The notes under the pieces are model-generated. The model was not told the origin of the DNA. It saw only the letters and a list, made by a program, of their open reading frames with translations, and searched no databases. A program made the position numbers and the translations under genes. A stretch of 64,000 nucleotides of DNA from Nemopilema nomurai (taxonomy: Eukaryota > Cnidaria > Scyphozoa > Rhizostomeae > Rhizostomatidae): NCBI GenBank assembly GCA_003864495.1, contig ML133433.1, positions 941,618-1,005,617 on the forward strand, given 5' to 3'. Shown one piece after another: positions 11,568-23,172 of this stretch; positions within the stretch are counted from its first letter, which is position 1, and each line of letters opens with the position of its first letter.

Positions 11568-12900
11568 ATGGAAGACGGGCCAAACCGGGTAAATCGGCAG
11601 ATTGAGAACATTGGGTTTGGGAAGTTTCAAACTGCTGCTTTATTCATCTTGTGGCTACGTATTTTTTCGCACGGGTCTACAGAAAGCCTTGTCGCAATAT
11701 TGGAGCCGTACCTACGCTGCAAGTGGACTTGAGTTACATGACTGCAGCTTGGATTGTTTTGCCTGAAGCCGCAGTGAAAATTGCAGGATCAATTCTGCTT
11801 GGAAGGCTGTCTGATAAGTATGGAAGGCGCAAAATGATGATTTTGGCATTTCTTTTCAATGCTTATCTAACTTTGCTTTTTTCACTGTCATCCAACGTTT
11901 TACTTTTATCGATAATTCGAGGAAGTATTGGCCTGGTCTCGCCAAGTACACTATTATCATTTACATACGCGATGGAGATTTTGCCGATATCCAAGCGTAA
12001 ATACATCTCAATTTTTGGAGCAGGGGTATTTGCTGGATGTGGGTATGGAATTATTGCTGCCATGATTTCGCTAAAAGTATCTAACATGGAGATGGTTCGA
12101 TGCAATCTCTGAGACCATACCAATAGCTATATCTGGTTTTGCAGTGTTATTTCTCCCAGAATCACCACGATTTTGGCAACTGCTGGAAAATACGATGCAG
12201 CAAATAACGTTTTGAAAAAGATTGCTAAGGTGAATGGATTTGACAATGGGTATACAGCTATTCCCAATTCCAGAGAAGAAAACAACGTAAAAATAAATGT
12301 CTTCAAGGGACAACCCTGGAAATATGAAAACATCAAAAGGATTTTGTTGATTTCTTTTCTACAATTTTATGGTGGCAGCCTTTCGGCCACTGCACGATAT
12401 GGTTCAATGCAGTTTGGGGAAAATTCAGATGATTCAGAATGTGGAGAATGTTTTAACAATTTGACATACAAGTATCGCTGGCTGTAGGGGTTGGTGCTTG
12501 ATATCTAGTGCAATATCATATTTGTTGCTGGGCAAAGTCACAAGGAAGCTACAATGCGACTTCTGATCATCCTCCTTGCTGTGCTACTTGTGCCATATAC
12601 TGGCCTCTGCGTGGGTGGCCCTGTTGTCTTGTAACTCTCACTGTCATAGTTTCGTCGACGCTGAATAGAACTCTTCTAGTTTATAGGGCAGAGCTCCTTC
12701 CTACTAGGATTAGAGCGAGTGGATGTGGCATCTCTGAAGCTGCTAGGCAGCTTGGTTTCTTGTTTGGACAATATATAACCATGTATCTTTACCACTATAA
12801 TGGCACTCTTTCGTTTGGCATTTTGCATGTATTGACTGCATTAGGTTTGTTCGTGGTACATTGTTGTATCATAGAAACCAAAGAAGAACACTTGAAGTAG
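11568..12900 (+). pseudogene. M3: multiply frameshifted SVOP-like transporter
   Basis: Nucleotide similarity to the intact copies is continuous from ATG (MEDG) to TAG, but the frame is broken repeatedly: a lost G near 11,728 after the CKW codons, an extra A near 12,076, a one-base loss near 12,173, losses near 12,485 and 12,500, and more near 12,545-12,625. The motif A and PESPRF regions survive in separate frames. The number of indels marks it as the oldest or least constrained dead copy in the window. Its TATA-like box is also degraded. Confidence 0.9.
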
Positions 12901-15378
12901 CATACTTAATCCTGAAATGAATTTGGTAACCGTTCTTGCCTAGATGAAGTTTTGTTTTTATATTTTATATTTTTGCATATCTAATGCTTTTCAATTTCTT
13001 GAATCTAAGACCAGTTGTCTTGCACAGTTAACATTAGGGGTGTATGAGATGACCCCCTAGTATGTTTCAAAAGGGCACTCATTTTTAGCTCGGCTTATTG
13101 TTAGCCATCCGGAAAGTCTCTTGAATCCCGGTAAAGTTTACATTAATGTCCATCGTCCAACACGGCTACGGCCAGCTGAAATGTGAATTGTGATTGTGAA
13201 AAGAGCGCAGCTGCAAAAACCACGAACCATTTCATCACAAACCATCAACAGATCAAGAACTGACAACCACAACAACAAAATGTCTCCCTGAATAGAACGC
13301 AACAAGTACCCATGCTTCCCGGCACGAACAAAGACAATCAGAAAAGTAAGAAACGGTTATGGATCATCGTTATACAAATTCCTTACAAATGCTTTCGTCG
13401 ATGAAGTTCTTTGAAAATGTATATCTAAAGATTATATAATTTTTTGGGTTTTAAAAAACGACGCATTTTCATAATTTTCACCATTTCTTGTGACTCATTT
13501 TAATGGTGGGATTGAGCGTGACGTCACGGTAGGCAGATCAATTTATAGTTAAGCAAAACATTTGTTTTGCTAAATTTTGGTTTAGCAAATAATTTGGCCA
13601 AATAGACTATAATTTCTTTCTCCTTTTATCTTAACATTGGAACGGAGAAAGGTATAGGATATGGTGGTAGTTGAAAGCTAGAAAAACTTATACTTTTTTA
13701 TGCCTAAAATAGTTTTGGGTGGTTTTATAGAGCGTCCCTAGAATGACACGTGATTAACACTTACTGTCAACAATAGTGGCTACTTTTACTAAACCCTTTC
13801 ATAACCTTGACATTTTGCCCCCCCCCCCCTCCGACATTCAAATGTAAATTGCCCGCTCTCAGGATTGATGGAGATTGATCAGAATGTCATACCCTACCCA
13901 ATATCATGTTAGGATCCCCTTTGTCTCTGCAAATTAGAACTGTTGCCTAAGGGGAGACATTTTCGCCAGAGATTCATTTTTTTCAATATTTCTTTTGAGG
14001 GTTCTATAAACCCAAGCACACTAATGCATTCTGTCTCCTCAGCCTTGCGATAGCGATTGATGCGATTTGTAGGAAATTCATATGTCGTTAGATGTGACCA
14101 AATATCATTAGGCTGTAGATATCATTATTTCGTTAAGAAGTTCATAAAATGGAGTTCTAGTAGATCTATTCATGTCCCCTTCTACTGGTTATTGCGTACT
14201 TGGCACCTCCCTTTTTCATTGGCTCTCACTGTAGTCTACTCATAGAAGTTCTTTTTGTCCGCCTTTACTTTGTAAATTTATTTTTCTTTTCGTATGTCAT
14301 GAGCTTTTGCCAAATAAAAGCGAAGACACTTACTTAATTTTTAATATAATCTATCAACGGTACGGTTAATTGCAGTAATTCAATTTTTCATCTAAGATTC
14401 GCGAACCTTCTTTTAAGTTGGTTCTGAAGGAAATTAGCCTAATAACTTTTGTGACAAGGATAAAATGACCAAAATGTATTTGGTTGAGAAAAGCACACAA
14501 ATTATTTTTTTCAAAACACAATCAGGCTGGAAACCTAATTAGCTGAGCTTTTTAATGAATATTGCTGTCTTTAGATAACTCTGAAAGCCGAGATCAAAAA
14601 ATCGAGACAGTACAGATTTTGACCGAATTTTATTATTTCTATGTTGACCCAAATGTGGCATATAATCAAAGAGAAGATAGCTTTATGTTATCAATTGTGA
14701 CCTTTGATATCTAAATTCAGTCCCACTCCCCCACTATCAAACAGCTGCGCGGTCCCTGGCCTCGCCTTCATTTTCCAGCATATCTCAAGCCTGCATCCAA
14801 GTACCAAATAATTTTGGTGTAGTAGCGCTTGTTCTTCGGGGCTCAAAAGCTCTTTTTCCATTTCCAAAGGCAAAACACTAGTCCTGGAAAATGTGATTTG
14901 CAGCCATTTTGCATGAACAGAATTAGCAGAGCAGGAAGCTTTCACCCAATCTGATTGGATAAAGGTTATTGAACAAGAAGAGTCACTCTGAAAATCGCAA
15001 TGTGTTCGACTGCCATGCGTGCAGAAATTGTCACGGGCGGCCGCCTATCCTATCAACGCGATTCTCAATTTATTGCTTTTGAGCATGCGTCAATTCGGTC
15101 GCATGGTACGCGCAGCCATGTAGAGATTGGCCAAAACGAACGGTTACAAACGTTTGGCACAATCATTACGCATGACCAGTAGCAATGGAACAAAGGGAAA
15201 ACATGGTAAATACGCATGCGTCATGCCCCGAATGTTGATTGTCTTAAACGAATCGTTGAGGCCTTTGTCTGGAAAAGTAGAAGGGAGATAGCAACTCCGC
15301 AACTAGAGATAAATAAAAAGTTAAAATCCAAAACTTCCCACAAAGCCAATCACTGCTCTAAGACGTTCTAATTTCAAA
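12901..15378. repeat. Spacer S, copy 2 (M3 to M4)
   Basis: It has the same order of blocks as 2,646-5,152: M 3' flank, TGACGTCA at 13,519-13,526, a C tract near 13,818, the CTATAAACCC block near 14,003, and the upstream module at 14,714-14,965. The sequence before M4 reads GAGATAAATAAAAAG where M2 has TATAAAAA. No gene was seen. Confidence 0.7.
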
Positions 15379-16719
15379 ATGGAAGACGGGCAAGTCCAGG
15401 TAAATCAGCAGATTGAGAACATTGGGTTTGGGAAGTTTCAAACTGCTGCTTTATTCATCTTGTGGCTACGTATTTTTTCGTATGGGTCTACAGAAAGCCT
15501 TGTCGCAATATTGGAGCCGTACCTACGCTGCAAGTGGGACTTGAGTTACATGACTGCAGCTTGGATTGTTTTGCCTGAAGCAACAGTGAAAATTGCAGGA
15601 TCAATTCTGCTTGGAAGGCTGTCTGATAAGTATGGAAGGCGCAAAATGATGATTTTGGCGTTTTTCTCAAACGCTTTTTTGACTCTTCTTTTTTCGCTGT
15701 CATCAAGTGTGATTCTTTTGTCGGTAATACGTGGGGCCATCGGCCTGGTCTCGTCAAGTACAGTATTATCATATACATACGCGATGGAGATTTTGCCGAT
15801 ATCCAAGCGTAAATACACGTCAATATTTGGAGCAGGGGTCTTTGCTGGATGTGGGTATGGAATCATTGCTGCCATGATTTCGCTAAAGTATTTATCATGG
15901 AGATGGTTCGATGCAATGTCTGAGACCATACCAATGGCTATATCAGGCTTTGCAGTGTTATTTCTCCCAGAATCACCACGATTTTTGGCGTCTGCCGGGA
16001 AATACGATGCAGCCAATGACGTTTTGAAAAAGATTGCTAAGGTGAATGGATTTGACAATAGGTATACAGCTATTCCCAATTCCAGAAACGAAAACAGTGT
16101 AAAATTAACTATCTTCAAACGACAACTCTGGAATTATGAAAACATCAAAAGGATTTTGTTGCTTTCCTTTCTACAATTTTATGGTGGCAGCCTTTCGGCA
16201 ACCGCACGATATGGCTCAATGCAGTTTGGGGAAAATTCAGATGATTCAGAATGTGTAGATTGTTCAAGCAAATTGACGTACAAGTATCGCTGGGGCGTAG
16301 AGGTTGGTGTCTTGATGTCTAGTGCAATAGCATATTTGTTGTTGGGCAAAGTCACAAGAAAATGTACAATGCGAATTCTGTTCATCCTCCTTGCTGTGTT
16401 ACTTGTGCCATACTACTGGCCTCTGCGTAGTTGGCCCCTTGTCGTTGTGGTAACTCTCACTGTCCTAGTTTCGTCAACTCTGAATAAAAATCTTCTAGTT
16501 TATAGGGCAGAGCTCCTTCCTACTAGGATTAGAGCGAGTGGATGTGGCATCTCTGAAGCTGCTAGGCAGCTTGGTTTCTTGTTTGGACAATTTATAACCA
16601 TGTATCTTTACCACTATAATGGCACTCTTTCGTTTGGCATTTTACATGGATTGACTGCATTAGGTTTGTTCGTTGTCCATTGTTGTATCATAGAAACGAA
16701 AGAAGAACATTTGAAGTAG
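15379..16719 (+). CDS. M4: SVOP-like major-facilitator transporter
   Basis: This is a complete intronless frame of 446 residues with motif A at 79-89, PESPRFL at 198-204 and ELLPTRIRASG at 378-388. Its TM3-TM4 segment belongs to the variant with SNAFLTLLF and VIRGAIGL, shared with M8 and different from the SYLTLLF/IIRGSIGL variant of M2, M5, M7 and M9. The cysteine pair in the TM7-TM8 loop reads CVDC. The loop after PESPRFL has LASAGKYD and a KRQLWNYE segment not seen elsewhere. Membrane topology and transport role are as for M2, inferred from the family. The gene is probably functional by frame integrity alone. Confidence 0.85.
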   Translation: MEDGQVQVNQQIENIGFGKFQTAALFILWLRIFSYGSTESLVAILEPYLRCKWDLSYMTAAWIVLPEATVKIAGSILLGRLSDKYGRRKMMILAFFSNAFLTLLFSLSSSVILLSVIRGAIGLVSSSTVLSYTYAMEILPISKRKYTSIFGAGVFAGCGYGIIAAMISLKYLSWRWFDAMSETIPMAISGFAVLFLPESPRFLASAGKYDAANDVLKKIAKVNGFDNRYTAIPNSRNENSVKLTIFKRQLWNYENIKRILLLSFLQFYGGSLSATARYGSMQFGENSDDSECVDCSSKLTYKYRWGVEVGVLMSSAIAYLLLGKVTRKCTMRILFILLAVLLVPYYWPLRSWPLVVVVTLTVLVSSTLNKNLLVYRAELLPTRIRASGCGISEAARQLGFLFGQFITMYLYHYNGTLSFGILHGLTALGLFVVHCCIIETKEEHLK

Positions 16720-17783
16720 AATGCTTAATGGATTTGATAAACGTTTTAACGTAGAATAAGTTTTGTTTTTATATTTTGCTTTTGCATACCTAATGCTTGT
16801 TCATACCTAATGCTAATAGGGGTGTATGTGATGGCCCCCTTGTATGTTTCAAAAGGGCACTCATTTTTAGCTCGGTTTATTGTTAGCCATCCGTAAATTC
16901 TCTTGGATCCCGGTAAAGTTTTCATTAATGTCGATCGTCCAACACGGCTACGGCCAACTGAAATGTTAATTGTGATTATTGTCACTAATTTCACCCCAAA
17001 CTGTCAAAAGTCCACCGAGCCTAACAGGGGAAATTAATGTTATCTTGGCACTGGTCGCTTTCCGAACGAACGAAGCTTCTTTGGTAATAAATGCTGCTAT
17101 AAACGGGTTAAATGCGAATGAAAGTAACGAGTAATACGTAAACAAAACTTTACATCCCTGTAGTCTTTATCTTTTCTTTATTGTTCTCTTTATGCGATAT
17201 ATCTACGAAATACGATCCACAATCCACAATCTTTCTCTCCGGTTCGTTTTACAATCGTCAATCCGTAATACGATACTTCTCAATCCTACTTGTCCCTCGT
17301 GCGGCTGTGGTCGTTTCCAATAGCAATACCATCAGAAGTCTTAGCATAATAATAACAATATTCACAATAATCAGAATATTCACAAGAATTATTAAGGTTA
17401 CGGTAATCGCTTTCTGGATATCCATCTTTCGATTTCTTCACATTCTGATAGCCGAAATGATAAGGAACATAATGAAACTAGAAGAAGTTTTGAAAATAGA
17501 GAAAAATAATATAAATAATATAATATAAACGAAGGTTTCCATAATTTCCTTATCAAAGTTTCTAGCTGCGGTTTTCAAATTCCTCGACCTGTTAAGCCGA
17601 TTATCCTTGTTCTGCTTCCTGTGGTTTGTGTAAGAGTATGGCACATCGATGGGTTGTTGTGCTTATTCAAAGACGGTAATTGATCTTAAAGCCTAAAGTA
17701 CTTGACCCGGATTACATTGCTGGTAACATGATCCCGATGTGTATCTTGCACGTGCGATCAGTAAAATCCCGTTTTCTCCGGAC

Positions 17784-18214
17784 TCATAACTCCACATACA
17801 GGTACGAAAACGCTTTTATGTATCCAAGGAACCAATCGAATGGCTCGAAAATTTGCACATGGCCAGGGCAGATGTTGGGCAAACAAAGTGTCTCAAACTT
17901 TTTTATTTGCTCTGGTCCGTCTTTTATACCCAAATACAGCTGCGGGAGGGTGGAAAAATTGTTTGCCAATTTTCGACAGGGAATAGTTTCAAGAAAAGAA
18001 GGAATTTAAAAATCTGAAACATTCTTTGGTAGCTTAGGATCTGCACTTCCTGCTGGTATTAGTCAGATTTTGTTACCTCAAACGCAAGGGTACAAAATAG
18101 CTTTCGAAGGTGGTACACTTTTTGAGCAATAAATTCGCATGGAAAATAACATTTAACATTATTTGCCAACAATTGTGATGTGGCTGCACATCGAATGATA
18201 TATAGTTTACCCAT
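17784..18214 (-). pseudogene. Frameshifted copy of the 143-codon ORF
   Basis: This is the homologue of the minus-strand open frame at 40,378-40,809. The A-run near 18,005 is one base shorter here, which breaks the frame after about 60 codons. The rest reopens as a 61-codon frame. I do not recognise the protein. Confidence 0.3.
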
Positions 18215-18598
18215 ATTTCATGAACAGTTTGGCTTTTAGGAAGAAAAAACCAAATTTCGTGTTGAAAAAGTTTACCGTAACCTTAAGAATGCAGAAACTA
18301 ATTCCGCTTTTTCTAGCTCATATTACTTTGTCCCTTGAGCCATGCCATTATATTGCACAATTATAAGGCAAAATTCCATGAAGGAATGGTCATTTGTCAA
18401 CCAGGTATGGGCAACTGTAAATAGAAAAGATAGTGTAGTAGGGAGTTTTGAAATAACGCAGTCAGCTTTGGTGTTATTGCGAACACTAGTCAATTAGAGC
18501 AAGAAAATATCTGGTCCGCCAAAGTAACTGTGCAAAACATCTCATGGGCGGGTTAGCAGCTCGGCTTCCTGTATCAGCTCAGGTGGTGGAGACCTACC

Positions 18599-19062
18599 GA
18601 CATCTTTGCATACGACATCTTCGCATACAACATCTTCACATATAACATCTTGGCCTAAGACATCTTGCTATACGACATCTTGCTGTACGACATCTTGGCC
18701 TATGGCATCTTTATATATGACATCTTGGTGTACGACATCTTGGCCTACGACATCTTGGCCTATGGCATCTTAGCCTACGACATCTTGATATATGTATACG
18801 ACATCTTGGCCTATGACGTCTTGATATACCACATCTTGATATATGACATCTTAATAGAGCACATCTTGGCCTATGGCATCTTGGTATACGACATCTTGGC
18901 CTACGACATATAGGCCAACAACATCTTGGCCTATGGCATCTTGGCCTATGGCATCTTGGCCTATGGCATCTTGGCCTATGGCATCTTGGCCTATGGCATC
19001 TTGGCCTATGGCATCTTGGTCTATGGTATCTTGGCCTATGGCATCTTGGCCTATGGCATCTT
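18599..19062 (+). repeat. 15-bp minisatellite, copy 1
   Basis: This is a tandem array of 15-base units. The left part is degenerate (GACATCTTGGCCTAC type) and interrupted by a six-base insertion. The right part has nine near-identical units of GGCCTATGGCATCTT. Because 15 is a multiple of three and the unit lacks stops, frames on both strands stay open (AYGIL, MASWP and, on minus, RPRCH repeats). These are not taken as genes. The partner array at 41,194 has eleven terminal units. Confidence 0.9.
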
Positions 19063-21171
19063 AAAAGAAGACATCGTTGGCTTGTTCGTAACATTCATTG
19101 CATATACTTTGTCTTCTTCAGACGAATCAGAGCTGGCGTCGGTTTTCAGAAAATTAATAACTTTCTTCCTTTCCTTTTGCTTTCATTAGGCCTTGAATTT
19201 CTCCTGCCTCTTGTCCTTGCAATACCTGGAGAATTGATTAAATCTGCCACCCTTGCTGCATTGTCTCCCTCTTGCAAAGCACCGTACTCCACGAAGGTCG
19301 GCTCTCCCAGGGGCACTTTTGATGGGGCACTTATTCGGGGGTGGCACTCTGATGAGGGCGGCGCTTTTTAAACCGTGACATTTTTGCTAAGACAAGTAAG
19401 TTTTAAAAAGTCTTTAAGTAATAAAAATTACAAGTTTCAACTTCCAAGATATCGCTAAAGGTTCATAAAATGTCATTTTCATTGATTCTCAAAAGAGAGT
19501 TAAAAAAGAATACCTCAAAATTATTTTCAATCTGAACATTAATCGGGTTGAATAGTGATCGTGTTCAACATCAGGGTGAATATCAGGGACGGGATTAATT
19601 GAAACTGATTGCGCAATAATGAATTAAACGGATACAGCCAGATTGTCTTTAGCAATTTAACTTACTCATATCAGATTACAACGAAATAATAATCTAGGAT
19701 TCGTAGGCAGTCCACATTGGGTGTAAAGATATGACTGTATGGGATATTACCAAATCCTTGGTGCGTTAGCCAGATGGAGGCATCGATTTTTGAGTTCTAC
19801 ATGGTGCCACAATGGTTTTCTTTCTATTTATTCTAGCTCTTGACTATGTTCGATGCGTGCGATTAGAAATGCCGTGACCTTGCTTACCTCTTTAAACTGC
19901 AACCTTAGTCGGATTTCAAAAGAAAAAAATCAAAGCAAATTACATTATCAAAGCAGAAATCTTCATTCTGGATGTGGCTAGATACGAACATTCTTGTGAA
20001 TCGAATGATATATAGTTTACCCAGATTCCATGAACAGTTTGGCCTTTAGGAAGGAAAAACCAAATTTCGTTTTGACTCCATTCATGACCCCTTTTTCTGG
20101 TTATTGCGTACTTGGCACCTCCCTTTTTCATTGGCTCTCACTGTGGTCTACTCATAGAAGTTCTTTTTGTCCACCTTTGCTTTATAAACTTATTTTTCTT
20201 TCCGTATGTCATGCGAGCTTTGCCAAAAGATAAGCGAAGACACTTACTTAATTTTTAATATAATCTATCAATTATTTTTGACCGAATTTTATCATTTCTA
20301 TGTTGACCAAACCTGGCATATGATCAAAGCGAAGATAGTTTTATGTTATCAATTGTGCCTATTGATATCCAAACCTAGATGTAGAATGCTTGAATGTAGA
20401 AATATTCTGACCAATACAATTTATGTGTCTATAGGGCTACTAGCTTCTGAATCATAGAAATAGGAGGGCTAGAATGCGCGGTCTATTGTAAAAGCGATGA
20501 CTAGTTACCCTACCCATGAACGTGTAACGATTCCCAACACCCTGCCAGATACAACCTTTGCCTTAGGGCAGGGGACAATTAATTTCATCTTTTTCTCTTA
20601 AGAATAAGTATGTTGTTTCAAGATAACGTCATCCATTCGCAATCGTCAAAGATTGCTTTGACAAAGGCATTTTGTAAAGGCCCCTTTGCTATTTTTCTCG
20701 GCTGTAATGGTAAATGCAGCCTTTCATAGTAGATACTTTGAATCTGCTCTAAACTTTATTGCACATCAAAATTGATGGAATGAAGTTAGGATTTTTCGTA
20801 AGGTACATTTTCGACCTTCCAAATGGAGTGATTTCAAAAACTTTTGGGGACCGCCCTGAAACCCCATTCAACATCGGTTTCAGCCCCATTTCCCCAGTAT
20901 CAGACAGCTGCGCGGTCCCTGGCCTCGCCTTCATTTTCCAGCATATCTCAAGCCTGCATCCAGTACCAAATAATTTTGGTGTAGTAGGGCTTGTTCTTCG
21001 GGGCTCAAAAGCTCTTTTTCCTTTTCCAAAGGCCAAACACTAGTCCTGGAAAATGTGATTTGCAGCCATTTTGCATGAACAGAATTAGCAGGCGGGAACT
21101 TTCACCCAATCTGATTGGATAAAGGTTATTGAACAAGAAGCGGCCACTCCGATAGTCGCCTTGTGTTCGAC

Positions 21172-22786
21172 CCGAAGGGCCCCCCTTAGCAAGAGCCATA
21201 AAGGGCCCCTTTTCTTGTAGATAATTTTTTCAAAGTAATTTAACTTGAGACAGTAGTAGCTAGTGCAGTGGTGTAACGCACAATGGTTGGGGTTAGAGCT
21301 ACTCCTAGGGGCCCTCCAAGTGGTAGGGTTCCATTACGTTATGCAGCAAACTATAACTACGGCTACACATTTGCACTGATTAGTGAAAATCAGTACCAGT
21401 AGTAGTAGTTTGGGGTAGTAGAAGTAGTACTAGTTAATGAGTACCACTGCCCTGGGGCCCTTAGAAGTTGCTCTAAACGCATCCACTGTGCGCTACGCCA
21501 CTGCAATAGCTGCTACTATCTCAAGTTTGTTTGCTTTAAAAAAAATTTCTACAAGAAAGGAGCCCTTTGTGACCCTGCTGAGGAACAGATAAATTCAACT
21601 TAATGAAAGCTCTTGAAAAAGGGCCTACACATTTCACTAAAAAATAAAAAAGCTCCTCTGCGATAAAAAGTACAATTTTCACTGGTGTGAGACAGTACTG
21701 TACATTTATTGCAGCGGGATTTAAAATCTTCAGTAATTGTTTAAAAATGTATTTCTTATAACTACTGAGAGACCTAAAATGCATTGGGGGCAGGGGCGGA
21801 TTTAAGAGGCAACGATGGGGGGGGGTATTAGATTATAGTCGGATTTTAGTGTCACGCCCTTCAGGTGCCTGGGAAATAATAGAAACGCCCATTTTGAATT
21901 TCTCTTTACAACTATAATTTCTTAAATCTAACTATACAGAAAACAATAACTGACTCGATAAGAAGATAAATAAGGAAGAAACTGGCGTCATTTCATCACC
22001 ACTAACTACCAAAAAGCTACGTTTTACCGAATCAAAACAAAACTTTCCGGATAGCTCAAAAATATTGGGGATGTCGCACCCCCACACCCCACGGTAAGTC
22101 AGTCCCTGATTGGGAGTATTATTCTGTGAGGATGTTCCTCACGTTCTGATCAAGTGTTTGGCCCTTTTCGGGCATTTCGCAAACCAAGAAGTTTGTTACC
22201 AATCGAATTTACTAATATTTCGGTGTTTCGGTTTTGTCGAGAATTTGGCTCACAGGAATCTATTCAGTACTGTTCGTACTAGGAATTTAGTGGGAACTCC
22301 TGTAATTTGAATTGCTTTTTCTTATTCGTGAAGTGAAATATCAAGCATACGATTACTGCATTTCATCAGTTGAAATGCCATATTGAATGAGGGACATTAC
22401 GCTGAACAATTTCGATCGAAGCTTTCACGCTCGACGCCTAACACATATTTCGATATTCATAGAGCAAGATATATCTATCCAATATTTTACATCACTCATG
22501 AATAAAATTTAACCTACCAAATTTCAGGGAGAAATTATAACATAGAGTGCAATTACCCAAAAAATTGCAAGGATGTCTAGAGATATTATGTCTTGAAGTC
22601 GTGGCATAAAATGCTGTCTGAAAAGTAAACTTCTAAACTGTTGGAAATATGTTTGATAGTATTTTCAGCCAATTTGAAATGTTTGGCTCCAAACTTTTTC
22701 CAGAGGAGTACCCTAGGTATTTATAGACTTCGGGCCCCTCTCTTTGAAATCGCCCGGGCCCCTATTTAGATGCCAGTCCGCCCCTG
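21172..22786. mobile_element. Composite DNA transposon with 8-bp target duplication, copy 1
   Basis: The octamer TGTTCGAC is present at 21,164-21,171 and again at 22,787-22,794. Empty sites elsewhere in the array (for example near 15,003) have it once, so the 1.6 kb between is an insertion. Eight-base duplications fit the hAT superfamily. The right end is TCCGCCCCTG. Its perfect inverse CAGGGGCGGA lies inside at 21,791, not at the left boundary, which suggests two elements or a rebuilt left end. No transposase frame is visible, so it is nonautonomous. Confidence 0.65.
21190..21590. repeat. Fold-back (long inverted repeat) element, copy 1
   Basis: The left arm (about 21,190-21,330) and the reverse complement of the right arm (about 21,455-21,590) align closely. 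Examples are CTTGTAGATAATTTTTTC against CTTGTAGAAATTTTTTTT, AACTTGAGACAGTAG against AACTTGAGATAGTAG, and TGCAGTGGTGTAACGCAC against TGCAGTGGCGTAGCGCAC. The whole would form a hairpin with arms of well over 100 bases and a loop of about 120. This is typical of fold-back MITEs. Confidence 0.65.
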
Positions 22787-23103
22787 TGTTCGACTGTCAT
22801 GCGTGCAAAAATAGTCACGGGCGACCGCCCATTCAGTCAACGCGATTATCAATTTATTGCCATTGAGCATGCGCTCATCTGGTCTCGTGGGTACGCGCCG
22901 CCAAGTAGAGGTTGGCCTAAACGCATTGTTCCAAATGTTTGGCACAATCATTACGCATGACGAGTAGCGATGGAACAAAGAGGATGTGGGGAAAACATGG
23001 TAAATACGCATGCGTCATGCCCCGAATATTGATTGGCTCAAATGAATCGTTGAAGCCTTTGTTTGGAGAAGTAGAAGGGAGATAGCAACTCCGCAACTAG
23101 AGA

Positions 23104-23111
23104 TATAAAAA
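23104..23111 (+). promoter_or_regulatory. TATA-like box of M5
   Basis: TATAAAAA lies 69 bases before the M5 start, in the same block as the M2 and M9 boxes. A CCAAT (AGCCAATCACTG) follows about 30 bases later. Confidence 0.45.
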
Positions 23112-23172
23112 TAGTTAAAATAAAAAAATTCCCACAAAGCCAATCACTGCTCCTAGGCGTTCCAATTTCATA

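Larger units (their letters stand above)
16720..23172. repeat. Spacer X, copy 1 (M4 to M5)
   Basis: This long spacer recurs at 39,327-47,685. In order it contains M 3' flank, an AT-rich block with short repeated trinucleotides near 17,340, a decayed minus-strand open frame, the 15-bp minisatellite, a unique AT-rich stretch to about 19,980, a fragment of S-type sequence near 20,080-20,270, the upstream module at about 20,878-21,135, a composite transposon at 21,172-22,786, and the M5 promoter. Sub-elements are listed separately. Confidence 0.7.

Noticed and set aside
15546..16118. Minus-strand frame of 190 codons inside M4 (similar ones in M1, M2, M8)
   Set aside because: It is a shadow of the plus-strand transporter. 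It follows the codon structure of the MFS frame and disappears where codons differ.
18665..19189. Open frames of AYGIL, MASWP and minus-strand RPRCH repeats (also at 41,260-41,781)
   Set aside because: They are a by-product of the 15-base minisatellite unit, which lacks stops in several frames. There is no start context, no splice sites and no unique flanking protein.
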